From: an uncultured Clostridia bacterium
GTDB taxonomy: Bacteria > Bacillota > Clostridia > UBA1381
Assembly (NCBI GenBank): GCA_947623955.1
Contig: CANQIP010000003.1
Coordinates: 1-64,000, forward strand
Direction: 5' to 3'
Length of the DNA stretch: 64,000 nt
Shown in pieces: positions 48,384 to 57,637 of the stretch (the first letter of the stretch is position 1; each line of letters begins with the position of its first letter). Position numbers and translations under genes: made by a program. The notes beneath the pieces are model-generated. The model made no database searches. It was not told the origin of the DNA and saw only the letters and a list, made by a program, of their open reading frames with translations.

Positions 48384-50156
48384 ATGGATACGATGCAGGG
48401 ACTTAAACGCACAAATTACTGCGCCGACACCGAGGGCATAGGCAAAGAGGTAACGGTCGGCGGCTACGTGCAGAAAACGAGAGATTTGGGAAACCTTATA
48501 TTTATAGATTTACGCGACCGCAGCGGAATAGTACAGCTTGCGTTCGACGACGCGACCGACAGGGAAATATTCGAGAAAGCGTCGAAGTGCCGCGCCGAGT
48601 ATGTGCTCATGGCAAAGGGTACGGTGCGTGAGCGCGAGAGCAAGAACCCCGACATTAAAACGGGAGATATAGAAATATTCGTAACGGATCTGCGCGTGCT
48701 CGCTGCGGCGCAGACGCCGCCGTTCGAGGTGGCAGACGACACGAACGTAAACGAGGAGCTGAGACTGCGCTACCGCTATCTCGACCTCAGACGTTCCGTA
48801 CTGCAGAAAAACCTCATAACACGCGGCAAAATAGCGAAATCGGCGCGTGATTACTTCTACGAGAACGGCTTTATCGAGATTGAAACGCCGATGATGATAA
48901 AATCCACGCCCGAGGGCGCACGAGACTACCTCGTGCCGTCACGCGTGCATAACGGCAGCTTTTACGCGCTCCCGCAGTCGCCGCAGATGTACAAGCAGCT
49001 TTTGATGGTTGCGGGCTATGACCGCTATATACAGCTTGCGCGCTGTTTCCGCGACGAGGATCTGCGCGCCGACAGACAGCCGGAGTTTACACAGATAGAT
49101 ATGGAAATGTCGTTTGTCGATGTTGAGGATATACTCGAAATCGGCGAGGGCATGATAAAAAGAGTGTTTAAGGATGTGCTTAACGTCGATATTCCCACGC
49201 CGCTGCCGAGACTTACGTATAAGGATGCGATGGAGCGTTACGGCTCGGACAAGCCCGACACGCGTTTCGGCATGGAAATTTGCGACCTCTCCGACCTTGT
49301 GAAAAACAGCGGTTTTGGCGTGTTCTCGTCGGCAATCGGGGCGGGCGGCTCTGTGCGCGCCATAACGGCGAAGAACGCAGCCGCAACCTTAACGCGCAAG
49401 GAAATAGACAAGCTTACCGAATACGTGCGCGGCATAGGCGCGAAGGGGCTGGCGTTTATCCGCTGGATTGACGACGCGCCGTCGTGCGGCTTTGCGAAAT
49501 TTTTAGCCGAGGGCGAGCTTGACGCGATACTGCAAAGAACGGGCGCGGAAAAGGGCGACGTTGTGCTTATCGTAGCCGACAAGGACAGAGTAACGCTCCC
49601 TGTACTCGGCGCACTGCGTCTCACCGTCGCTAAAAAACTCGACATAATCCCCGACGGCTACAACTTCCTCTGGATAACGGAGTTCCCGTTCTTCGAGTAC
49701 GACGACGAGACAAATTCATGGATAGCGATGCACCACCCGTTTACGATGCCGATGGACGAGTGTATACAGTACCTCGACACAGACCCCGGAAAGGTCACGG
49801 CTAAGGCTTACGACCTCGTATTAAACGGTACGGAGCTTTCAAGCGGCTCGATCCGCATAACGAATGCGGAACTGCAGGAGAAGATGTTTAAGGCTCTCGG
49901 ACTTACCGAAGAGGAAATAGAAGCGAAATTCGGATTTCTCGTTGAGGCGTACAAGTACGGAGCTGCGCCGCACGGCGGTATGGGTATAGGTCTTGACAGA
50001 CTGGCAATGATAATGACCGGTAGCGAGAGCCTTAGGGACGTAACGGCGTTCCCGAAGGTACAGAACGCGTCCGAGCTTATGTCAGGCGCACCCGGCGGCG
50101 TGGACGAAACACAGCTTGAAGAACTCGGAATAAGGCTTATAAAGAAAGACGAGTAA
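48384..50156 (+). CDS. aspS: Aspartate--tRNA ligase
   Basis: GNLIFIDLRDRSGIVQLAFD; LRYRYLDLRR; IETPMMIKSTPEGARDYLVPSR; GMGIGLDRLAMIMTGSESLRDVTAFPKVQ. Confidence 0.96.
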   Translation: MDTMQGLKRTNYCADTEGIGKEVTVGGYVQKTRDLGNLIFIDLRDRSGIVQLAFDDATDREIFEKASKCRAEYVLMAKGTVRERESKNPDIKTGDIEIFVTDLRVLAAAQTPPFEVADDTNVNEELRLRYRYLDLRRSVLQKNLITRGKIAKSARDYFYENGFIEIETPMMIKSTPEGARDYLVPSRVHNGSFYALPQSPQMYKQLLMVAGYDRYIQLARCFRDEDLRADRQPEFTQIDMEMSFVDVEDILEIGEGMIKRVFKDVLNVDIPTPLPRLTYKDAMERYGSDKPDTRFGMEICDLSDLVKNSGFGVFSSAIGAGGSVRAITAKNAAATLTRKEIDKLTEYVRGIGAKGLAFIRWIDDAPSCGFAKFLAEGELDAILQRTGAEKGDVVLIVADKDRVTLPVLGALRLTVAKKLDIIPDGYNFLWITEFPFFEYDDETNSWIAMHHPFTMPMDECIQYLDTDPGKVTAKAYDLVLNGTELSSGSIRITNAELQEKMFKALGLTEEEIEAKFGFLVEAYKYGAAPHGGMGIGLDRLAMIMTGSESLRDVTAFPKVQNASELMSGAPGGVDETQLEELGIRLIKKDE

Positions 50157-50176
50157 AGAGTGGAGTGAGACAGAGA

Positions 50177-51142
50177 ATGATTACCGTATCAAATCTGACG
50201 AAAAAATACGGGCAGAAAACCGTACTCGACAACGTGAGTTTTGACGTTAAAGAAGGCGAGATCGTAGGATTTCTCGGACCTAACGGCGCGGGTAAGTCCA
50301 CGGTTATGAACATTATAACGGGTTACATTTCAGCCACCGAGGGCAGCGCACAGACAGACGGTCACGATATAGCCAAAGAGCCCATCGAGGCGAAAAAACG
50401 CATAGGCTACCTTCCCGAAATACCGCCGCTTTACGTCGATATGACCGTGAGGGAGTATCTCGAATTTGTATGCGAACTGAAAAAGGTAAAAAAAGCCGAT
50501 ATGAAAGCGCATATCGACGGCATAATCGAGACGGTGAAAATAGCCGATGTTGAGAACAGGCGTATCGGCAATCTCTCAAAGGGTTACAGACAGAGAGTCG
50601 GTCTTGCGGGCGCACTTATCGGCGACCCGCCCGTTATAATACTCGACGAGCCGACCGTCGGACTTGACCCGAAACAGATAGTCGAAATGAGAAACGTCAT
50701 CAAAAGTTTGGGCGAAACAAAGACGGTCATATTAAGCTCGCACATACTGAGCGAGATAAGCGCCGTCGCCGACAGGGTAATCATTATAAACAGAGGCAAG
50801 ATCGTCACGGAGGACACTCCTGAGAACCTTCAGAAACGTCTCGGCAAGTCGCACCGCGTACTGCTTACCGTTTCGGGCGACCGCGAAAAAGCCGAACAGC
50901 TTTTAAAATCGTTTGACGGCGTGAGCGACGTCGTATGCACCTCGTCAAACGGCGACGAGCATAGCTTTGAATTTGAAACGCAGCTTAGCGCGAACGACAG
51001 AAAAAAGATTTTCTTCGCGTTCGCAAAGGAGAATATGGCGATAATTTCACAGCAGGACAAGCGGCTCACGCTTGAAGAAATATTCCTGTCGGTAATTGAT
51101 AACAATGGAAAGGATAGTGGTGACAATGAAAGCGATATTTAA
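50177..51142 (+). CDS. ABC transporter ATP-binding protein (GldA-like)
   Basis: FLGPNGAGKSTVMNIITGYISATEG, LSKGYRQRVGLAGALIGDPPVIILDEPTVGLDPKQ. Confidence 0.93.
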   Translation: MITVSNLTKKYGQKTVLDNVSFDVKEGEIVGFLGPNGAGKSTVMNIITGYISATEGSAQTDGHDIAKEPIEAKKRIGYLPEIPPLYVDMTVREYLEFVCELKKVKKADMKAHIDGIIETVKIADVENRRIGNLSKGYRQRVGLAGALIGDPPVIILDEPTVGLDPKQIVEMRNVIKSLGETKTVILSSHILSEISAVADRVIIINRGKIVTEDTPENLQKRLGKSHRVLLTVSGDREKAEQLLKSFDGVSDVVCTSSNGDEHSFEFETQLSANDRKKIFFAFAKENMAIISQQDKRLTLEEIFLSVIDNNGKDSGDNESDI

Positions 51143-51839
51143 GAGAGAATTAAACGCGTACTTCACATCGGCTCTCGGCTATGCGTATTTGTTCCTGTTC
51201 CTTTTTTTCGATGGGCTTGTATTCTTTGCAACGTCTATAATTTTGGGACGGTCAACACTTTCACTATATTTTCAAGGTATAGCTTTCCTGTCACCACTTT
51301 TTTTGCCACTTCTTACCGTGCGAATATTCGCAGAGGACAAAAAGCTTAAAACCGACCAGCTTCTGCTTACCGCGCCCGTATCGACAACAGGCGTCGTGCT
51401 CGGCAAATTCCTTGCCGCATTCGCGATGTTCGGCATAGGTCTTGCGGTAACAATAATATATCCGCTCATACAGTCGCGCTACGGCGCTGTACCCGTGGCG
51501 GAAACGGTATGCGAGTACATCGGATTTATACTGTTCGCGGCTCTTATACTGGCTGTCGGAGCGTTTATTTCATCAATGACGGAAAATCAGATAACCGCAG
51601 TTGCTATTACGTATGTTGTTATATTTGCTGTTGTGGTAGTGGCTATAAAAAGATTTGGGGCAGATAGAATACCAAATGAAACAGTTGCAAATGCTGTGCT
51701 GTGGTTATCACCGATTCACAGATTTCTGAACCTTCTTCACGGCAGATTTAACATAAACGACGCGGTTTACCTCGCAAGTGTATCAGGACTGTTTCTGTTC
51801 CTCACGGTAGAAACGTTCGAGAAACGCAGACTGGGATAA
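51126..51839 (+). CDS. ABC-2 type permease (GldF-like)
   Basis: MKAIFKRELNAYFTSALGYAYLFLFLFF...FAEDKKLKTDQLLLTAPVSTTGVVLGKFLAAF. Start corrected to 51126. Confidence 0.88.
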   Translation: MKAIFKRELNAYFTSALGYAYLFLFLFFDGLVFFATSIILGRSTLSLYFQGIAFLSPLFLPLLTVRIFAEDKKLKTDQLLLTAPVSTTGVVLGKFLAAFAMFGIGLAVTIIYPLIQSRYGAVPVAETVCEYIGFILFAALILAVGAFISSMTENQITAVAITYVVIFAVVVVAIKRFGADRIPNETVANAVLWLSPIHRFLNLLHGRFNINDAVYLASVSGLFLFLTVETFEKRRLG

Positions 51840-51854
51840 CGGGAGGGAAACAAG

Positions 51855-53210
51855 ATGAATAATCGTAAAAAATTCGGAATAAGCCTCACAGTCTCGGTCA
51901 TCGCGGCGGTCGCGCTTGTGGCTGTCGTCAATGTGTTCGCAACCGTTCTCCAGAACCGTATGTCAATAATCACAAGCGACGCATACGAGCTTTCCGACAG
52001 GACGAAGGATTACCTCAAAACTTTTGACACACCCACGCACATCTACATCTTCGAGAGCGCGGCAAAGCAGGACGCGAACATTACGAACGTTTTAAAGCGT
52101 TACGGCGAGCTTAACTCAAATATAAAGGTTGAAAATGTAAACCCGATGGAGGATCCGACATTCGGAAGTAAATACACGGAAAAAGGCGAGTCACTCCCCG
52201 CGAACTCCGTCATTGTCGCGTCCGACACGCGTTACCGCACTTTTACGCTGACCTCGCTCTACGAGGGTACGTATTTTAGCGTTGAAAACAAGATAACGCC
52301 CGCGCTCGAATACGTTTCGGGCGACGCTGATTTAAAGGCGTGCTTTGTGACGGGTCACGGCGAGATTGACGCGCAGGGGATGAAAAAGAAACTCACCGAT
52401 GAAACGTATGTTGTCGAGGAATGGGACAGCCTTATGACGGACGTTCCCGAGGACACGTCGCTCGTCGTATGTTTCAGACCGCTTAACGATTTTACCGAGG
52501 AGGAAATAACAAAGCTTGACGCGTACCTCGAAAAGGGCGGACACTTCCAGCTTTACACCGACAACGACACAAAGGCTCTCACGAACCTTTACAAATATAT
52601 GGAGTCGTGGGGCATGGGCTTTACCGACACAATGGCAGCCGACACGAACAGCGACAACTACCTCTATAACGGCAGCACGCAGCTTATGTACGCCGACGTA
52701 CAGCCCACTCCGTTTACGGACGATATAATTTCGGGCGACCGCCGCGTGGCGTACCTGCCTTACGCGAAAGCGCTCGACTTGATTTTTGAATCAAACGGCT
52801 CACGAACGGTTATGCCGGTGCTTGCCACGACCGATATGACGTACACGATAGAGGGTGACACGCTTGAAACGGTTGAGGACGTGCCTATGGGCGCGAGAAT
52901 GATAGCCGGACTTGCGAGCGACACCGACACGGGCGCGTCTGTATATGCGGCGGGCGCGACGTTCTTTATGAACTACAACGAGGAGGACATCACAGGCTCG
53001 GTAAACTACGAGTATTTCGACAACCTCATAAATTATATGCTCGGCACCGACGCGAGCTTCACCGTAAACGGAAAATCGGCATACAGCGGCATACTTATGA
53101 TGAGTGAGTCACAGAAGATTTACGTAATGATCCTTGTTGTTTTTGTAATACCGCTGATTGTGCTTGTATGCGCTGTAGTTGCGCTTTTGAAAAGGAGAAA
53201 GTTGAGATGA
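51855..53210 (+). CDS. GldG-like ABC-associated protein
   Basis: N- and C-terminal TM; KDYLKTFDTPTHIYIFESAAKQDANITNVLKRYGELN...; follows GldA/GldF-like genes. Confidence 0.8.
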   Translation: MNNRKKFGISLTVSVIAAVALVAVVNVFATVLQNRMSIITSDAYELSDRTKDYLKTFDTPTHIYIFESAAKQDANITNVLKRYGELNSNIKVENVNPMEDPTFGSKYTEKGESLPANSVIVASDTRYRTFTLTSLYEGTYFSVENKITPALEYVSGDADLKACFVTGHGEIDAQGMKKKLTDETYVVEEWDSLMTDVPEDTSLVVCFRPLNDFTEEEITKLDAYLEKGGHFQLYTDNDTKALTNLYKYMESWGMGFTDTMAADTNSDNYLYNGSTQLMYADVQPTPFTDDIISGDRRVAYLPYAKALDLIFESNGSRTVMPVLATTDMTYTIEGDTLETVEDVPMGARMIAGLASDTDTGASVYAAGATFFMNYNEEDITGSVNYEYFDNLINYMLGTDASFTVNGKSAYSGILMMSESQKIYVMILVVFVIPLIVLVCAVVALLKRRKLR

Positions 53211-54583
53211 ACAAGAAACTGCTGACGGTCGTAATAGCCCTAATAGTACTGTTCGCGGGAGCGACGGCGTTTCTTCTGCTGACGGGCGATAAAGAGCCCG
53301 ACACGCAGGGAACGGAAACGGAGGGCGAAACATACACGCTGTTTGACATTCCCTCCGCGTCACTCAAAGAAGTCGAGGTAAACGCGGCTGACTTTAACAT
53401 AAAAGCCGTAAACACGGGCGACTCCGAGTGGACGATAGACGGCGAGAACGCCGAGGAAATATCGCCGCAGAAGGCGTTCGGGCTTGCGGGTACGGTGTCG
53501 AACCTTATGTCGCAGAACAAGTATGAAAAGCCGGACGACTTGTCCGCTTACGGTCTCGATAACCCGTCTATAACGGTCACGCTCCGCCTAAAAGACGGAA
53601 CGGAAAACAAGCTGTATATAGGCGATTTGAGCGCGGCTCTCGGCGAGTATTTCGCCATGAAGGACGGCGACGACGCGGTTTACACGGTCTATAAGCACAA
53701 GGTTGACGCGATGCTCGAACCCGTATCATACTACAAGGAATTTGACCGTCTCACGCTTAACGCGGACGATATAATGGGCGTTCGTATTAAACGCGGCACG
53801 GACAGTATAAATATAAGAATACGTGACGACATAGACGAGTTCACGCCTGTGGTTTGGGAAATGACCGAGCCTTACGAAAGCTCGGCGAACGACGATTACA
53901 TCGACGGTGAGATCCTTGACCCGATAAGCGGTCTGGAATTCACATCACCCATAGAAAACGCGGACGGCGGCTTTACGGACAACTCTCCCGAGGTGACGCT
54001 TACGGTACTCACGCACGATGAAGAGTCGGGCGAGCTGAACGGCGGCAGCTATACGGAAACCTTTACCGTCGGCAAAGCCGAGGGCGACAACACCTACGTA
54101 AAATACGGCGGCAAGGTGTTCCTCGTTCCGACCGAAAACGTCGCGTTCGCAAACGACAGCGCGTTTAATATAGTGAGCAAGCTGCAGCTTATGGAAAATA
54201 TCGCCAATATTAAGAGCGTAACCGTTGAGTACGGCGGCGCGGGCCATAAAATCGAGGTGTCGCGCGACAGCAATAACAAGTATAGCTTTAAGACCGACGG
54301 CAAAGACGCCGACACCGAAAAGTCGCAGACAATTTACGAAAGCCTTATAAGTCTGTCCGCAGACAGCGCATACACGGGCGGCGACCTCGGCGAAACGGCT
54401 CTCAAAATCACATATGAGGGCGCGGACGGAAACGACAGCACCGTCATAGAGGTAAAGCGCGTCGGCGACATCAACTGCGCTATCGTAAAGAACGGCAAAA
54501 CGGACTTCATGATAAGATACGCGAAGATACAGGGATTTACGGAGGAATTCGACGAGTACCTCCGCGGCTTTACGGAAGAATAG
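53207..54583 (+). CDS. DUF4340 domain-containing protein
   Basis: MNKKLLTVVIALIVLFAGATAFLLLTG...FNIKAVNTGDSEWTIDGENAEEISPQKAFGLAGTVSNL; overlaps the stop codon of the previous gene. Confidence 0.8.
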   Translation: MNKKLLTVVIALIVLFAGATAFLLLTGDKEPDTQGTETEGETYTLFDIPSASLKEVEVNAADFNIKAVNTGDSEWTIDGENAEEISPQKAFGLAGTVSNLMSQNKYEKPDDLSAYGLDNPSITVTLRLKDGTENKLYIGDLSAALGEYFAMKDGDDAVYTVYKHKVDAMLEPVSYYKEFDRLTLNADDIMGVRIKRGTDSINIRIRDDIDEFTPVVWEMTEPYESSANDDYIDGEILDPISGLEFTSPIENADGGFTDNSPEVTLTVLTHDEESGELNGGSYTETFTVGKAEGDNTYVKYGGKVFLVPTENVAFANDSAFNIVSKLQLMENIANIKSVTVEYGGAGHKIEVSRDSNNKYSFKTDGKDADTEKSQTIYESLISLSADSAYTGGDLGETALKITYEGADGNDSTVIEVKRVGDINCAIVKNGKTDFMIRYAKIQGFTEEFDEYLRGFTEE

Positions 54584-54593
54584 GAGGATAAAC

Positions 54594-55391
54594 ATGGAAA
54601 GCTTATGGAACGGCGAAATGCCCTACAAAAACGACAGCTTTATCGAGGACGGCGAAACATCCCACCGTATGCCCACGATAACGGCGTACCCGTCAAAATC
54701 GAGCTGCGCCGTGATAATTTTTCCCGGCGGCGGCTACGCTATGCGCGCCGAGCATGAGGGAAAGGGGTACGCGGAGTGGTTCAACTCCATAGGCGTGACG
54801 GCGTTCGTGGTAGATTACCGCGTCGCGCCGTACAAGCACCCCGCGGAGCTTACGGACGCTATGCGCGCGGTAAAGTACGTGCGGGCGTTCGCCGACAGGT
54901 ACGGCGTGGATAAGGATAAGATAGCCGTAATGGGTTCGAGCGCGGGCGGTCACCTTGCCGCGAGCGTGTCGGTGCATTACGACAAGGACTTCTACACCGC
55001 CACCGACAACATCGACCGCGAAAGCTGCCGCCCCGACGCGACAATCCTATGCTATCCCGTAATAGATATGTACGAGTACCGCCACGACGGCTCACGCGCC
55101 AATCTCATAGGCGACCGACCGTTTGACAGCGACAAGACGTTTATGTCGCTCTATAACCACGTAACGGTCAACACGCCGCCGGCGTTTATTTGGCACACTG
55201 CCGAGGACAGCGTTGTGCCGTGCGAGAACTCGCTCCTGTACGCCGAGGCTTTGAGCAAATACCATGTGCCGTTCGAGCTGCACATTTACCCCGAGGGTCA
55301 CCATGGTCTCGGACTTGCCGAGGAAGTGCCGCACACGGCGCAATGGTCTGCCGCGCTTAAAAGCTGGCTCGAAGATATAAAATTTATATAA
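54594..55391 (+). CDS. Alpha/beta hydrolase (acetyl esterase-like, BD-FAE type)
   Basis: AVIIFPGGGYAMRAEHEGKGYAEWFNSIGVTAFVVDYRVAPYKHPAEL; VMGSSAGGHLAASVSVHY. Confidence 0.9.
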   Translation: MESLWNGEMPYKNDSFIEDGETSHRMPTITAYPSKSSCAVIIFPGGGYAMRAEHEGKGYAEWFNSIGVTAFVVDYRVAPYKHPAELTDAMRAVKYVRAFADRYGVDKDKIAVMGSSAGGHLAASVSVHYDKDFYTATDNIDRESCRPDATILCYPVIDMYEYRHDGSRANLIGDRPFDSDKTFMSLYNHVTVNTPPAFIWHTAEDSVVPCENSLLYAEALSKYHVPFELHIYPEGHHGLGLAEEVPHTAQWSAALKSWLEDIKFI

Positions 55392-55407
55392 CCGAATTTG
55401 ACATATT

Positions 55408-55444
55408 AAAAGAGAGCGTATCATACGATACGCTCTCTTTCTGC
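55408..55444. terminator. Bidirectional terminator
   Basis: AAAGAGAGCGTATC-ATAC-GATACGCTCTCTTT. Confidence 0.9.
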
Positions 55445-55450
55445 CATTTA

Positions 55451-57043
55451 TCAGCCTTCAATATGCGCTATATAATCCGGCTGTGCGGAGCGGACAATAT
55501 CCAATGTCATAAGAAGCTCTATCGCATCATAAACCTGTTGCTTGCCTGCAGTGTTCAATCCCAACAGATAAATCCCGCATGGCTTGACCTCTTCTTTGTC
55601 ACCGGGCACCAATTGGTTGCAGTATTTTAAATCAAGCTCGGGCAGCTTCTCGTTCAAGTAATTAAGATAGAAACTTCCCGCATCTCCGGTCATTTCCGGA
55701 ACGTCATATATAGCAGCGAGAACCCTGTCCTCTAAAAATTTGGCGTCGGAGGATATGGTACGCGTTTGTGCAAGCGGCGTTGCCATGCCCAAGCCGTCCC
55801 ATACGAACGCCTTGACCGTCTCTATCAGTTCGTCCGTTTTGGGAATATTCACGCCGCACGAAAAGCTTGTACCCGTCGGCAAATCGGCTTTTATGTAGTT
55901 CAGGCTCACGAGCGCGCCGTTCTCACCGTATGCCGCGACGATAAAGTAATCCTGCCCACTGCGGTCGGCAACCTTGGTAACGTCCATGTCCACTATAAAG
56001 CCCGTGTCGGTCGGGATTTCATCGTATTCCTCGCCGCTTGCGGAAACGAGCTTTAGTGAATTTATCGTGTACGGGTACGTTTTTGGATTTACCTCCGTAA
56101 GCTGCACTATATTGTTTTCACCGTTTATAATCTTGTATTCTTCGTTGTCGCTGTGGAAGTACGCGCTGTAATCTTCGCCGTTTGCTCCGGTAACGCTTAT
56201 CGGGTTACCTATTGTAGGCACAGCCTCAACGCTTACGCCGATATATGAGCCTTCCGAAAGAGGCTCGGCTATCGTAACGGTTCGACCCTCCCTCAATTCA
56301 AGATTGCAGCTTTTTCCGTCCGCGTTCACATTACCGCATATTGTCGTTGCGCCGCCGATTTTAAATTCGCTTGATACGCGCACGGCGCTGTCACATCTGT
56401 TTGCGCATATAATACAGTCGCGCAGCTCCACGGGCGATATGGCGTTAAGCGCGTGCCAACCGGTATTGCCGGTAAGTATACAGTTTTCCAAAAGGACATT
56501 TCCTCTGCTGTAAAGGAAAACTCCTCCGCCGTCGTCGCCGACCGCGTTTATGTTATACATTTCAAACATAATGTCCGAGGCGATAAGCATACTGCCGATA
56601 ATCGTGCCGCCCTTAATCGTTCTGTCGCCGTTTTCCTCGTCGAGTGTCCACAGCCCGTCCTCGCCAACGCTGAATTTGTGATCGGTACGGGTGCAGTCGG
56701 TAAGCCCGCAGTTGTCGCAGGCTGGCGTCGCTGTCAACGCTACAGAGCCTGCGCCGACGCTTTGTATAATATGACCGTTCAGACAAATATACACTCCGTC
56801 GATAACATTCACGCCGTTTTCCGTTATAATGTCATTTGTGAGATAATAATATCCCGCCTCGTTCGGCAGCTCGGACGAGCTTTCCCACGCCGTCCACGTT
56901 TTGACCTCGTGATTGTCAGCGCAGTCCGCGTCAACGCATATCGTATGCGTGTGCGGCTCGTCCTCGGTGCGCGCTCCGACCGTGACCGGTACCAATGCCA
57001 TTGCAAGCAGCAGTGCAAGTAACCCTGAAATTTTTTTTCTCAT
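55451..57043 (-). CDS. Secreted right-handed beta-helix-like protein with C-terminal WN/WD-type module
   Basis: Signal peptide MRKKISGLLALLLAMALVPVTVGA; GVYICLNGHIIQS, VLLENCILTGNTGWHALNAISPVELRDCIICANRC; VKAFVWDGLGMATPLAQ; KQQVYDAIELLMTLDIVRSAQPDYI. Start corrected to 57043. Confidence 0.7.
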   Translation of the reverse strand: MRKKISGLLALLLAMALVPVTVGARTEDEPHTHTICVDADCADNHEVKTWTAWESSSELPNEAGYYYLTNDIITENGVNVIDGVYICLNGHIIQSVGAGSVALTATPACDNCGLTDCTRTDHKFSVGEDGLWTLDEENGDRTIKGGTIIGSMLIASDIMFEMYNINAVGDDGGGVFLYSRGNVLLENCILTGNTGWHALNAISPVELRDCIICANRCDSAVRVSSEFKIGGATTICGNVNADGKSCNLELREGRTVTIAEPLSEGSYIGVSVEAVPTIGNPISVTGANGEDYSAYFHSDNEEYKIINGENNIVQLTEVNPKTYPYTINSLKLVSASGEEYDEIPTDTGFIVDMDVTKVADRSGQDYFIVAAYGENGALVSLNYIKADLPTGTSFSCGVNIPKTDELIETVKAFVWDGLGMATPLAQTRTISSDAKFLEDRVLAAIYDVPEMTGDAGSFYLNYLNEKLPELDLKYCNQLVPGDKEEVKPCGIYLLGLNTAGKQQVYDAIELLMTLDIVRSAQPDYIAHIEG

Positions 57044-57107
57044 GTTCTTTACCTCCGTAAATATATTAGTATGATTGTGTGTTTGCGGGTAAGACCCTCT
57101 CATGTCA

Positions 57108-57280
57108 GCCTCCCTTGTTAAAGGGAGGGGGACCGCCGTAGGCGGTGGAGGGATTCATTATAAAACGGAAAAGGAATCCCCCAGTCACACTTCGTGTGAC
57201 AGCCCCCTTTGCTACGGCGTTTGTTGCTGCACAACACGCCTACAACACGCAAGCGTGTTGTTCACTTTGACAAGGGGGCC
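57108..57280. repeat. REP-like mosaic repeat (type B) interrupted by a 53-bp insertion
   Basis: Matches 28789-28904, but with CTACGGCG...GTTGTTCA (57212-57264) inserted between duplicated CTTTG (57207-57211 and 57265-57269). Confidence 0.88.
57212..57264. mobile_element. 53-bp palindromic insertion with 5-bp putative target-site duplication (nested in REP-like repeat)
   Basis: Flanked by direct CTTTG; absent from the paralogous repeat copy; contains ACAACACGC-AA-GCGTGTTGT and GGCGTTTGTTGCTGCACAACACGCC hairpins. Confidence 0.6.
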
Positions 57281-57326
57281 TCACGGATGAATACGGTTTG
57301 TCCCATCATATTCCCGCATTTTGCAA

Positions 57327-57494
57327 TAAAAAAGTGCGCCGCGCATAAATCTTTTGGCGGCGCACCTAAAAACGCCACCTTGATTTTATGCTGCGACACA
57401 CTTTCATACTAACAATCTCTTTAGGTATGATAATCAAAGCGTGCGCCTTTAGCAAAGCGCAAGCCTAAGAGACTGTTAAGTATAGTATGTCGCA
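57327..57494 (-). ncRNA. Candidate independent structured small RNA (about 165 nt) with promoter and intrinsic terminator
   Basis: Minus strand TGCGACATACTATACTTAACAGTCTCTTAGG ... CCTAAAGAGATTGTTAGTATGAAAGTGTGTCGCA imperfect closing helices (57494-57464 / 57425-57392), inner GCGCTTTGCTAAAGGCGC hairpin, terminal GTGCGCCGC/GCGGCGCAC + T6 terminator. Confidence 0.6.
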
Positions 57495-57500
57495 ATTATT

Positions 57501-57529
57501 ATAATATCATACTTTTTTGCGGTTGTAAA
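57501..57529 (-). promoter_or_regulatory. Promoter for the minus-strand structured RNA
   Basis: Minus strand TTTACA (57529-57524), 17-bp spacer, TATTAT (57506-57501); predicted start near 57494, at the first helix base. Confidence 0.6.
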
Positions 57530-57562
57530 TATTTTTAACGCAATTTTGTGCTTTACCGCAGA

Positions 57563-57602
57563 CAAAAAAGCGGTACAAAACGGTTTAAAGCCGCTTTGCG
57601 CC
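57563..57602 (-). terminator. Terminator downstream of the spoVM-like ORF
   Basis: Minus strand AAGCGG...CCGCTTTTTT. Confidence 0.6.
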
Positions 57603-57637
57603 GCCGATCACCTCGCTCCGCCCACGGGCGGAGCTCA

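Noticed and set aside
57392-57494. Simple MITE interpretation of the palindrome
   Set aside because: Not formally excluded, but the promoter and intrinsic terminator placed exactly at its ends and the lack of an obvious target duplication favour a transcribed structured RNA.
57340-57500. T-box riboswitch (AAGGTGGCG motif upstream of a terminator hairpin)
   Set aside because: The conserved T-box AGGGTGGNACCGCG is not present, there is no specifier-loop architecture, and the element ends in a terminator far from any aminoacyl-tRNA synthetase or amino-acid gene.
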